Shown here: piece by piece, positions 35,608 to 47,700 of the stretch
How positions within the stretch are numbered: position 1 is the stretch's first letter
Layout: each line of letters begins with the position of its first letter
DNA from: Tyto alba
Lineage: Eukaryota > Chordata > Aves > Strigiformes > Tytonidae
NCBI RefSeq assembly: GCF_018691265.1
Contig: NW_024881279.1
Location: 2,633,243 to 2,697,242 of the forward strand
Direction: 5' to 3'
Length of the DNA stretch: 64,000 nucleotides
The notes under the pieces: model-generated
The model's input: only the letters and a program-made list of their open reading frames with translations
What the model was told of the DNA's origin: nothing
Databases searched by the model: none
Translations under genes and position numbers: made by a program

Positions 35608-38600
35608 CTATGGAAAAAGACAAAAAAGTGAACCAGAGTAAAGGAAATACCAGCTCAGCCGTATGGGAAGACCATCATGTCCCATTTGATTTGCTATTCC
35701 CCAGCCCAGTGACAAGCCGATCCCCAACAGACACTTCTGCAGAGGAGCAGAGCTCCTTACACGCCACGGCCACGCTCACTTGCACGGGACGAGAAAAATA
35801 AGAGAAAAACATTACTCATGAGTATTAAGATCAGGAGTTTGACTCAAAGCATGACGTTACACAGGGTGCAGGAGACTCTGGCGTTCAGTGATGGAGGTGA
35901 CAGAGCAGGGCACAAACACGACATGGACCCAGATACAGAGAGACTCCCCCAGGCACCTGCAGAAAACCCCGGCCCCACCAAGGCTGGAGGGACCTGCCAT
36001 GGCCTCCACGGGCAGCAGCAACGGTGGCACGGCCTCTGTGGTGGGCGGTGGGTGTCAGGACAGGTGGGGTGGCCCATTATCCACCCCGGGGGACCCCGGC
36101 TCAGCAAACCGCTCCAGGTAGGTGCCACCAAGTGCCACCTTGGCCAGCCCGACGCTGGCTGCGAGGTGGCCTCGGACTGGGGAGCTCCCGTCGCCTTGCA
36201 GAGACCAAACACCCGCAGGCCCCCTCGACCTGGGAGCCTCTTGCTGATGCCAAGTTACAAGGGAGGGAGAAGCAAAGCTGCTGGGTTTGAGCTGAGCCAG
36301 CGGCGAGCAGGAGGAAAAGCACCCAGAGTGTTCTGAAGGGCATGGAGAGCAGAGGCAGCTCCAGCTGGGTCACTGCTGCGGCAGAACCCCACTGCTGCCG
36401 TTTGTTTTGTCACCTCTGGCTCACTGATGTCATCTTATTCCGTTCCTCCATCCTCCCCACCGCAGGCTGCTTCTTGCCATCTTTAATTTTTAAATGCCTG
36501 ATTCACACTCCTCCACCCCCGCAGCAGACGCAGGGCTCCGCAGCAGCCCCCGAGCCGCCGCGAGCGTCAGGTACAACAACAAAAAACCTCCTGGCGTGGG
36601 TGGGACAACCCGGCCTGGACCCCACGACAAACGAGCCAGTGCCGGGCCCTCGGCGCGCAATGCCGGAGAGGGATGGTGGGGATCGAGCTGCCGTCCCCAC
36701 CCACCCACCCACCGCATCCCCCCCGCCACGGCTCGTGCCCACCCTGTCACCAAGCACGTAACGCTGCGGAGAGCGGGCTGCCAGCGCGGCTCTCGTAGCG
36801 CTCGGGAGGAAGGTCTCCAAGGACACTTCTTGCCAGGTCCTTGTTCCCACCATCGAGCAGGGGCGAGGTCTGAGCTGCTCCCCTGCTCCTCCAGGATTTC
36901 CACTTCTGACCCGCCACGGCTGCCTTAAATGAAAACACGAAGGGATCTTCAAAACGTTTTCTGGCAATAACTAGTTTCTCCTGATGGCTTCGGCTTTGAC
37001 AAGTGACAGCGAGCGATACCCGAGAGAGGCACGAGCTACATTACATGACACTGATGTTGGCTACGCTCCACGGGTCCCTGGGGACAGCCCTGGGCACCGA
37101 GACCCTCTTCCCACCGCTGCCGCGCAGACCTTGCTCCATCCATCCCCCCGCTGAGCTCTCCAGCGTGGCTGAACCCCCAGTTACTGTCGGATGGTGCCGT
37201 CGGGATCGCTCCCACCCCGCAGCCTCACAGCTGCTCTCTGAAGGATGTACCCTCATTTGGCACCCCCGGCACTGCCTGCCTTTACCCCCTCATCCCATCT
37301 CTGCCCCGAGATTCACAGCACCAGCCCGCAGGTCCCACGGGAACCACGGAGCCACCCTCGGGCTTCCAGCTCTGCGCAGTGCAAGGGTCTGGGGCCAGGG
37401 AGCCTCCGAAGTGCCTTTATTTTCATTGTCAAATACCGCAGCATACTCCTCTCCATCTCCTCCGGGGCCTTCCCTTCCCTTCTGCACTTTTTCCCCTCCT
37501 ATCTTTCCTGTTAAAAATTCCTTTAAAGAAATTTAAAAACCACGCAGTTGTTCTGGACAATGTAAATAGGCTCCGGACTAGCAGCCCGTTCCTTCTCAAA
37601 GCGGATCTGACCAGCCGCCTCCAAGCCATGCTCGCAGGAATCCGCAGCTTTCTGCTTCTCCCTGCTTTCTGCAAACCACCAACCCAGGTCAGAAAGCCAG
37701 ACTTGTTTGCACAAAGTTCCATCGTGAGATCAATAAGGCGCTATTTTTATCGATTTCTGTGAAAACAACTTAATGCTCTGACAAAAAAAAAAAAAAAAAA
37801 AAAAAGAGCCCTCAGGAAGCAGAGACCGGCTCCCCGCTTCGGCACCTCCACCCACGCTGGGACCCCGTGGCCACGGGGGCCGGAGCCGAGCTGGCCGCAC
37901 CGCGGGGCTTCCACGGTGACCGCCACCATCTGCACACCCGCCCCGAGCAGGCACCGACGCAGATGGCATTTCTTTTTGAATCTTTGCCGATAATTACAGC
38001 CAGTCATCTCGAAAGCCACCGTCAGATCGGCATTAAGTGGCCTGGCCGTGGATACCTCACGCACAGCGCCGGGTACCGAGACCAAAGGCGGCGAGTGCTC
38101 CGGGCCGGGCGGCGGCCGGGGAGGAGGGAGCAGCAGGGCACGAACGTGCCCCATTTGCAGCCGTAAACACGTCGTTTCTCTTCTCCTCGGATGCTGCTTT
38201 GTGAAGGCGCTTTGCTAACTCGGTCCTGGCTTTTCTCAGCCTTCGGCCTCGTCAGGCTTTGACTGCACCGAGCCCCGGGGTGAGCAAGACCTGGCAACGC
38301 CAACAGGGATCCCGCTCCCACCAAAATCCCTGGGAAACCTCTGCGGGGACCTCGGGAGACACGGCTGTGGGTCATTTCAGGGATATGGAAGTGCCAAGCG
38401 TCCCTGGAGAGCCGGAGCAGGCGCAGAGAGGCACTCACCGTGACCAAGGCCAAGCCTGACGCCAGATACAGCTGCCGACGCCATCTGGTCCCACGGATCC
38501 AGCTCAGTGGGTATTTGTCTTTTCACAGACACGTATAATGCGCTTTTGAATTTTAAAGCAATAGGTAAGCATAGTGTAATTTTAAAACTAATTAAAAGAA

Positions 38601-41600
38601 TGCACTGAATAAGAGTTAGGCTTTCCCTTAGGGCAAAGGGTTTATTTTAATTAAAAAAAAACATCAAGAGGAGCACTTGAAAAAGTAAACATTTAAGAAA
38701 TGTATATTCACACAAAGATCACGTGTGTGTCTCACTGCAATCACACAAATGAACACCATCCTTCCTCATCAATGACAAAGCAACTTCCTATTGCACTACC
38801 TTTTTAAGGAGACAATTTTAATAGATTAAAGATAAGCTTGGCATAGTAAAAAAAAAAAACAAAAAAAAAAAACCAAAACGCCCCCAACCCTTTTTAAAAA
38901 AACCCTTTTTAATAGCAAGGCCTTCACTGAAGTTGAACAAACAACTCAAGACTGGATGTCTTTTCAAAAGCTCATCCAGGAGTTTACAGGCATGATTCAT
39001 GAAACACTAGGTGAAATTCTGCAGTCGGTCCCATTAAAAGGCGCGGAGCAGATAATCAGTTCCCCTTGACCTTCAAATTTATGAGTCTGCAAAACATTAG
39101 CTTTGTGGGTTACAGATGTAGCATCTGTCTCCCCTGCTAGAGATGGCTGCAGCCAGCACCACAGCGAACTTCTGTCTCCGCACAAGGACACATTTCCACA
39201 TGAACTGGTGTAAATGCGAAACAGGGCCTGTGAAAGCACCCACGGGCCAAATTCAGTTTTAACCCTGAAGGTGCTTATTGCTCTAAATTACTCATCTGAC
39301 GGCTCTTGGCAGATACGGATAAAGCTGGAGTGAAAGGGGAAGGGGAAAGGGTGTGGAAAACTAACTTCCCCAAGCTTTTTATTCCAACGGAGACTGCAGA
39401 AAGCACTTTGCTCACCCCGTGACACTGCCAGCCACTGCAGCATCACCCCCGTTCCGTTCACACCTTCTGCGTGGTCACAAATGCCACACAGGACAGTGCT
39501 TCCCAGCTCTCCCCGGGCTGCGAGACCAGAGGGGGTTACCACATCTTCACATGGGGGTTATCTGAGGAAAGAAAAGGGAGCTGCAGCACGCCAGATCTAC
39601 ATCAAGAGGAAATTAAAACGTGCTGGTTGACAGCAGGAAATAGAAAATTTAAATAGAAAATCAGGGATGGGAGGAATCCACTCCCGTTCCCCCCAAAAAA
39701 TCATTTTTGCTGGTTTGTTTTCTTCCTGGAGGCAAAAAGGAGCAGCAGCAGAGGGGACGGGGCCCCGTTCATGCCTGCAGAGCCCGGGCGATGGGCTGGG
39801 TGCCACAGGGTGGGGAAGGGGGATCAGACCCCCCCAAACCCACAGCCGGGACGGCACCGCAGGCGCAGCCCATCCCGCACGGCCACCGCCCGAAACCCTT
39901 TCCAGGGAACTTCTCCAGCTGCTCCCGGGGGATGGAGGAAGCTGCCGCCGTAAAACAGCTGCTTTCAGTTCCTCACCAATTTCTCCAGGGCCGGAGAACC
40001 GCCCCGGGCACCACCTCATCCCCCAGCCCTAACTCTCGCCTGCGCCTGGGTGGCTCGGGAGATTTCCAAATTAGCCACATTATATCCCGGCAGCGAGGGG
40101 CCACAGGCAGCCCCCGCCTCACTGGCCCTTCTGGCTCATACTGGGAAGGAGCAAGAAGAGCAGGTCAGGTGCTGTTAATGCTCCACTCATCTCCGTGCCG
40201 AGTTTCAGCAGCAGATCTGCTGGTACCACCACCATCCTGTGCGCACACACTTCCCCAGTAAACCCTTCCATGGGAGCTCCGACTGATAAGTTTGTTTGTT
40301 GGGTTTTGTCCTCATTTTGATGCTGCGTGGTGACGGTGAAGGTTAGGGCAAGGCAGCTTGCTCTGTCATAGATGACCTGCCTCCCACGAGCGCTGGGGGA
40401 TGCACCCCTCCCCGCTGCACCCCGGTTTAGACAAAAACAAGCTGTGCTGGCCAAGCCCAAGCCCTGAGCTGCCCCTGAGCCGGCTGCTGCCCACGGGAAG
40501 GCTCTGCTCCACTGTCGGCCGAGCACAGGGCTGACCTCCTGCAGAGTCACCTCCTGCCAAAACGCCTTCCCAGCAGCGTCACTGACACCAGCCACCACTC
40601 CGGGAAACCTGATCTTTTTGCCATTTAAACTGTATGTGAATCAGTAACGCTGCCCACATTCATTTCTAAATATAAGGGAAACCTGAAGTTGTAAGAGCAA
40701 TTTGGCTCCTCCGTCCACAAAGGGTTGGACCCGAACACGAGCGTTCGAGCCGCTCCCGGCAGGACGTCAGAGCCTCGAGGGCAGCTGAGAACAGAAGGGG
40801 ATTTGACAACGGACATGTTTCTGTTTGACACTGGCTTCCCAGACAGCCTGGACACTGGGATTGTCAAAGATTATTTAATCGCCGGCGATTCAGAGAAAGA
40901 TTAAGGGAGTCACGGGTTTGCAAAGCGTCCCGGCGGCTCCCGGCACGCACTCGCCTCTGATGGGGCTTCCGGCACCGACGGTTAGGGAAGATGTGCCGGG
41001 ACAAAGAAAAACCACCAACAATCTATCACCGCGTTATGAGACACGAGGTCAACAGCTGAGTGACTTCAGTCGCTGAGGAGATAATGGATGCTGGATGGTG
41101 TCCAAAACTCTGAACCCCTCCCAGCTTGGGCGAGCTCTTGAACCAAGCAAGTTTTGCCGTCTGTCACAGTCCCGCCACCTCGACCCAGAAGTGATGCGGC
41201 CCGAAACCGCCCTTGCGAGCGGAAAATGGGATCGGTCGCTCTGCTCACTCGCGAGAGGATGCGCGCCGGCACGGAAAGCAGAAGCAGAGGACCCGGCCCG
41301 TCAGACCCGCTGCGCCGTGGGGCACCCAATCCCCAGCCTATTTTTATTGGTGGGCTGCTGCTCTTTAACCGATGCTCTAACGCAATAGTGCCAAATGTGC
41401 GCGCCACGAGGCAGCTCTGCCTCATCTGCGGTACTGGGGTGGCTAGCAGGACATACTCACATGCCCCAGAGCCTATGCCAAACTTCTACTAATAAAAGAG
41501 ACAGAGTCAGCCACCAGCTCCTGTGACCGCAGCGAACTTTCCAAATGCCAGAGCAAAACTGGTGCAGAGAGGTCCCCTTGCGACAGCCTCTGATTTAGAG

Positions 41601-43270
41601 CCTTACCCTTCTGTTTCCTAATTATCCCTGGATTATCAATTTTGCATAGGTTAACGCTGACAACTAACAGCCACCACGGGCTTTGCTCAGTGAACATCTT
41701 AACAGTGGGAAAAGAAGGGGGAATTGGAAGAGGAGGAGGGAAGATGTTGAAAGTAAAACACAACGGATTAAAACTTTTTGCAAGGAGAAATAGACAGAGA
41801 AAGGAGCACTGGTGTCTTGGGATGGCAAGGAAAAGGAAGTCACGTTGCAAAGGAATGATAATAAGTGAATCGAAAGAGGAAGGAGACCACAAATGTCACT
41901 CACTTCCCCCAAGGAGTAGCAAACACATTCATAAGAGCACTAACAATGATTAAGGATTTGTTTCCCCACTGTTAGCCCTATTTCATAGGTTGTTTTGCCA
42001 AGTCTGAGAAGCGTGAGCTGGGGCTGGCGAAGGGCAGCTGCTGCTGCTCCAACCCAAGTGTGTGTTTCCTCAACATGGTTCTTCAAATGCCTGTCTCATG
42101 CGTGTCCGGACAGACTCCCGCAGGGTTGCAGCTGGGGGACGGAAACGACGCCTGCTAGTTCAGGGGATAAAATGGTCCATTTGGTCACACACAGCCACAG
42201 CCAACCTCAGCACCAGCCTGGGCCACAGGGAGCAGGGGAGGCTCAGCCGAGGGGGCCAAGGCCTGGGAAAAAGCCAAAGAGGGAACAGCGTGCATTTCTC
42301 TGTGGATCAAATATAACCCCTGGGCTCTAGTGGACACAGAAGCTGGGCTGGGAGTCAGGCTGCAGATCCTCCAACGCAGACTAACAAGCGTGAGCCGACA
42401 CAGAGCTCTGCAAGGCTGTGGGGTGGGGGAAAACCACCACCACCACCGACAAGAAGCCACTCCAGGAAAAGTCAGCCGTAGCCATCCACCTGCACTGGGA
42501 ACAACTAGCAGCTCACTGACAATCGCAAGACTGGCTTGCTCCTGCACGTTTCAGTGCTCAGATCGGGCCCACGGGGGACGCTGGTTCAGAGCACAAAGGC
42601 GCTTGCAGCAAACACCATCGCCTCTCTCGTGCCATCGTACCATCCCAGAGGTGGGGAGAGGTTTCTGAGGGCTGCAGGGCAGACGCAGGGCGGCTGCACG
42701 CCGGGGCCAGCGCTCAGAGGAGCCCCACATGGTCAATACCAAGCTCTGCCGTGATGTGACCCAACACCTCCTCTCCTTCCGAGCACCCAGAACTGCAGGA
42801 CCTGATGCCTCAGGCACGAGGGAAACGCATGCTTGAAAGGTCTGGGCAAGACTGTGTTAAAACAGGTCCAAGGGGAAAGTAAGAAGAGCCACAGGCAGCA
42901 TGCAACACACAAGAGAAAGTAATTAAAAAGTATTCTGGGAACAACGTGGCGGGTATGAGATTAAAACCCAAAGCTTTCAGCTACTTCTTTGAAGATTTTA
43001 GTTTGCATTTGGGAAGGCTGCCAAAATTCATAGCGCATGTGAGCAGGACACCAGTGACTGCACCAGACGACCTTCTAAAGCCACGTCCTACACGAGTCCT
43101 ACCTTAGCAACCTGCCAGCGGTGCCCCGGGACCTCCCGGCCTCTAACAGCATGTGGCCCTAAGAGCACATTCACCACAATTAGGTACCCTGACGAGAGGC
43201 TCTGCTCTCAGCTGGCAAGACTTCAAAGCAGCACAATCTACTCGCCTTTAACAAAATACGAGATACTTAC
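35608..43270 (-). other. ARHGAP26: ARHGAP26 intron between exons c and d (7.7 kb)
   Basis: No exon recognised. It contains GC-rich stretches (35930-36900 and 37080-38130), a short CCCA repeat (about 36693-36711), an A23 run (37783-37805), interrupted A-runs (38849-38872), and a purine-rich plus strand at 41700-41890. An AT-rich stretch lies at 38510-38960. Confidence 0.85.
37783..37805. repeat. A23 homopolymer
   Basis: Uninterrupted A run on the plus strand in intron c-d. No element body recognised. Confidence 0.9.
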
Positions 43271-43345
43271 CCATTAATATACTCAACAGCTTTTGAACTC
43301 TAGAGTTTACTCCAACAATTCGGTAGAGCCCTTGCTCATTGATCC
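43271..43345 (-). CDS. ARHGAP26: ARHGAP26 exon c: RhoGAP arginine finger
   Basis: The exon encodes INEQGLYRIVGVNSRVQKLL then SILM, preceded by a split glycine. The GLYRIVG motif carries the arginine finger that RhoGAP domains insert into the GTPase active site to stabilise the GTP hydrolysis transition state, so this exon holds the catalytic residue. The acceptor is TTTTTCCTAG and the donor is the consensus GTAAGT at 43270. Length is 75 nt with phase 1 at both ends, so skipping would delete 25 residues in frame, including the arginine finger, and leave a protein without GAP activity. Compared with human there is one conservative change (V to I in SVLM). Confidence 0.97.
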
Positions 43346-44640
43346 CTAGGAAAAATAAAGAGCTTATTAGGAGAATGTCACAAGAGCAACTAACATTTCT
43401 TTCATTTCTTTGGCTTCTCTAACAGCAAAAATAATTAAATCCTCTCACCAACTACATACAAAATCATAGAAGTGGGTAAAATTTGGTTTTGATGTCAGGG
43501 CTTTCACATATTCCTTAAAAGTACTACCCCCAATTAGCTGATGAATAAAAGATGTAAGGACACCTTTCCACCACCCCACAGTCAGCAAGGGAGCTATGGC
43601 TGCACCACAAAGGATCTGCACTTAACATACAACACAGGGGCAGTTTTGGAAAATTTTACTGTGCCAAGTTCTTCCGGTTGAGGTCTGAGCCTTTTGCATG
43701 TCCTGCAAAGAGGGAACAACAAGGCCTTGAACCAAACGACCTGCTAGGGCAGAGAGCAGCTGAAGGACGTGGTGACAGAAGCCCCTTTGCACCGAAGCAG
43801 CCCAAGCTGGAGCGTGCTGCTCCTCCCCAGCTGGGGCTCCCTCAGCTTTCCCCAGGAACCGCACTTCCCTTGTTTGGTCTCCTCTACCTATTTGTTTATT
43901 TTTCTTTTTTTTTTTTTTTTTCTTTTTAATTTGCCCCTAGGTAAATTTTCTTTTTTCTTTTTAATTTGCCTGCTTTGCTCTCAACACCAGTTTCTGCACT
44001 GCTGCCAGTATTATAGGGGAAAACGTCACGTTCGAACAGCCCAGAGCATATTATGTTGCCTAGGGGCAGCAAGAAGACCCCGGTGAAAGAACACGAGCAG
44101 AAACACTGCCAGCTCAGAGCCCTGCTCAGCCCGAAGTTTCCTGTGAGGCCTCTTCTTTATCTACTCACATGAGCGCAGGCACCAGCGCTGTCAGAACCGA
44201 TGTGCAAACAAGACCTGCATTTCACCGTGAGGGGCTCAGGTGCCAACAAGGTAGCCTGTCTGTATATAAACAGTCTTCACAAGAGGTTTAGGGGAAGGAT
44301 TGCAATGCCCATCTATCTGTTATCACATGTGAGAAGTGCTTTGCAGCAGTCCCGTGTGAAGGGATGCTCAAAGTGCCCAGCTTCAGCCCTTCCCCTCTTT
44401 TGCATGTCCGGTGCATTATTTCCTAACTCTGCCCCAGTGTTTGCTTAGCCCCTGCTAACTCCAGCCACGGAGCAGCCGTGTGTCTCAGCAAAGGCATCTG
44501 CCCCCGGGCTTTATCTGATGTGGGTCTCCGAGGGCTAACGAGTCATTTTTGTTCATGGAAAGAGCATGTAAGTAATTGCTCTGCTCCAAACAGCTTCAAG
44601 GCCATCCCCCAAAACAGGCCCATCCGGTGAACTGCTCTAC
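43346..44640 (-). other. ARHGAP26: ARHGAP26 intron between exons b and c (1.3 kb)
   Basis: It contains a T-rich tract (43890-43970) with a T17 run and an exact 15-nt direct repeat (TCTTTTTAATTTGCC at 43921-43935 and 43956-43970). No exon seen. Confidence 0.9.
43905..43921. repeat. T17 homopolymer in a T-rich tract
   Basis: The run is followed by an exact 15-nt direct repeat whose copies begin at 43921 and 43956. On the minus (transcribed) strand the tract is A-rich. Confidence 0.85.
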
Positions 44641-44706
44641 CTCTTGTTTCGACAGCATGTATGCATTTCTTGATAATGCTGAAGCCGATATTATCCAACT
44701 GGGCAG
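44641..44706 (-). CDS. ARHGAP26: ARHGAP26 exon b: start of the RhoGAP domain
   Basis: The exon encodes AQLDNIGFSIIKKCIHAVET followed by R and the first base of a glycine codon. This is the first helix of the RhoGAP domain and differs from human only by conservative changes (D-S to D-N, R to K). The acceptor is a long pyrimidine tract ending CTTTCAG, and the donor is AG|GTAGAG at 44640. Length is 66 nt with phase 1 at both ends, so the exon is symmetric and could be skipped without a frameshift, at the cost of 22 residues at the GAP N-terminal helix. It lies only 1.3 kb upstream of the next exon. Confidence 0.97.
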
Positions 44707-47700
44707 CTGAAAGGGAAGAGAAGAGAGAAGTGATAAACACCGAGCACGGGGACGGCTTCACACTGAGCACAACGCTCGTCCCGCAGTCCTCGCCGGCACT
44801 CACAGCAATACCACACCCCTGCTCAGACGAGGCGGGGAGGGAGGAGGAGGAGATAAATGAGGTGTTCAGGGCAGAAAGGCACAAGTACAGTAGCTTGCAC
44901 CAGGTGTAACCCAGGCAAGCGCAGAATGCTAATCCATCATTTCAGCCTCCACATCCCTCTGAACCAGCACCTCCCACGCCTGCCGAGCGGCAGAGCCCTG
45001 GGCTCTGACAGGCATTTATGCCTGCAGTTGGTCAAAATATTAATTTAGGATCAAGGTGAGATAACCCAAAGAGACCTTCGTCTGGAAAGTTGACAGCAGG
45101 TTGCTTGGAAAAAATAAGGGAATCGTATATATTATTGATGCAAAAAATCCTTGAAAACGGCACAGGAGGCAGCTTGCTTGGTGAGTCCCAAATAATTCCT
45201 ATAAATCCTTTCAGCTCTCCACCCAGCTAACCAAGCCACCTACGTGCTGGAGAGATGCCTTCATGTCGAGGATATCTCCATCACCTCACACTGGGGACCA
45301 CCTGCGTATCTGGGGTACCGGACTGACCTCCCTGGCTTTGCCTGGGGCAGCGGCACAGGGGCCTTCGCTACCTTGGATTTCTTCTTGGGGCTTTTGAGGT
45401 GGTTTTGTGCAGATGGAGGTTTTTTCAAGGACAAGGCATAGGACAGGTCAGAGCATTGAAAAGTGGTAACACTGGGTAACAATCAGGTGGAATGGAGAAG
45501 CAGGAGATAACTGTAAGCAGCAACCGTGAAGGAAAATGGAGTAAAGAAATCAAAAGAAAGGTGAAAGCACAGAGGTAAAAACATACCATGAAGAGGAGAG
45601 AGCTGACGGCATGTGGCGGTGGAAGAGCAATAGGGACTGGGAGATGGGAGTGAAGTTCAGGTCAAACCTCTGTCCGAAACATCTGTGCCCAGTGGGAGGG
45701 GACCTGTCCCCCCCAGTGCCTGCACCACACTTGAGGCAGACACTCCTGCCCCCCAGCAATGCAAAAGCCCAGCTAAACAATATTGTCTCACGAACACTAT
45801 ACGTTACATCCCATTTATCCTCACACTATGCAGATTTGCACAGTTCAAGAACAGCCCCTTCTTTTATTAGCACAAATGAAATACTTAGTTGGTGCAAATT
45901 AGGATGTCCTGAAGGCAGCTGACTCTGCCTGAGAGTAAGATCTAAACCATTCATGTTAATGGAATGTAAAACTCAATTAACTCATGCCATTGCAGGTTTT
46001 CATATGTAATTTCAAGGAATTGCTTACACACGGATCCAAATACCTGCTGGAAGAATTCATCCCTTAGTCAACTTTCCACTACTGCTCGGAAAACCCTGCC
46101 TGCAGACAGCTATTTGTTAAGGAAAATTACTTCCTCCCTACATAAAGGTTTGGGAAACCTTTCGCATGGCAGAAGCCCCACAGAGAAGGGTGTGCAGTCA
46201 CCCCGGGCTCCAGGGCTGGGATGAGCCTCCTGGGCAGAAGACAGGGGAGGCAGGGCACGCAGCCCGCCCACCCTCCTCCTGCCACCTCAAGCAAAACCCT
46301 TTGGCCCCGGCTGGACCCAGCAGGCAGCCTGGGCCCAGCCTGGACCCAGCAGGCAGGAGCAGCATCGCCAGGGACTGGGGCAGAGCCACGACCCGCTCGG
46401 CTCCCCGGCTGCCACACAGAAGGCGCGGGATTTTCCGAGGCTCGTACAGCGCGGCTGCGTACAGCACAGCTGCCCAGCTGAACTCCGGAAGGTAGAAAAG
46501 GCACAGCCTTAGCTTAAAAGCAGATGACTGACTCTGCGTCTGCACAGGCTGGAGGGAAGGCCGTGTTGTGAGAGACACAAAACTGCATTTTACCGAGAGC
46601 ACAGAGGGAAGGGATCAGAGCCCAGGGCTGGCAGTGTCCTCAAAGCCAGGCACGTGCAATTTTACTCCTTTGTATTCCCCCTGTTCACATCATTTATTTA
46701 AACACAGATTCGCTGCTGGTGCATGATAAGCTGCCAGCTCACTGGCTGCCTATGGCTTGCATGGCGCAGTCCCTTACTAATCACTTGTTTTGAGTTCTCT
46801 GCTGGTGGCGTTTCTTGTGTGATGAATGGCACAAGAACCTGAAACACTGAAACAGTAAAACAGCTCTATTATATTTTTCTGGGCAAGCACACTCAAGTGC
46901 TGAGCCAACATAAGCACACAAGTTGCAGGATGTCTGTGCCATAGGATGTGTGAATATCCAGGAGCTCCAGGGCCTTTTGCTTGGCACCCCGAGGGCTCTC
47001 CAGCACGGCTCCCACCCCGTCTCCAAGCACAGATGCAGCAGAAAATCAATGTGCCATCAGTCAGTGGGGCACAGCCTACTGTACCCCTGGCCACGGATAA
47101 ACACAAGCACGAGTGTACCTGAGAAGCAAGAAACCACGGTGCAGAAACCCTTTTGTACAGGCAAACCCAGGTCAGCAAGCCTTATGAGCCTTGGCTTAGT
47201 ACTGGCCAGAACCCTGATCTTTCAGCATCCCTGCACGGTGCTGTCCTGGATCACCATCCCAGGCTCTCTGCCACGCACTTTTAAGTGCCAACCCATCCCC
47301 TAAAAGCAGCAGTTTTCCCCTCAGTCCCTCGTGGGTTTGCATTTGAGCAGGAGACACCGACAAAGGTGCGGCTTTCCCCTGCAGAGCCCACCACTCCAGA
47401 GCTGAGCGGGAGGCTCGGCCCACACCTTTCTGCAAGGGTAAGAAATCAAGCAGCCCTTCCGGATGGAAGTGACCAAGCATAATCCTCCTAAGTAAATGAA
47501 TAAGCTCTTCCACTCATTGCCGAGCTCTGGATCAGGAAAGGTCGGGGATTTATTTGCAGTAGTCCTATCCAGAAATAATATCTGATTAAATAGCCAAAGT
47601 GCCTTTATTCATCCTTAAATTTAACTTTTAATGAGCATTGTAAAAGCTTGATTTCCCCTCTCACAGAAGCAGCTTCTCTTTATCTCATTCATTTACCCAA

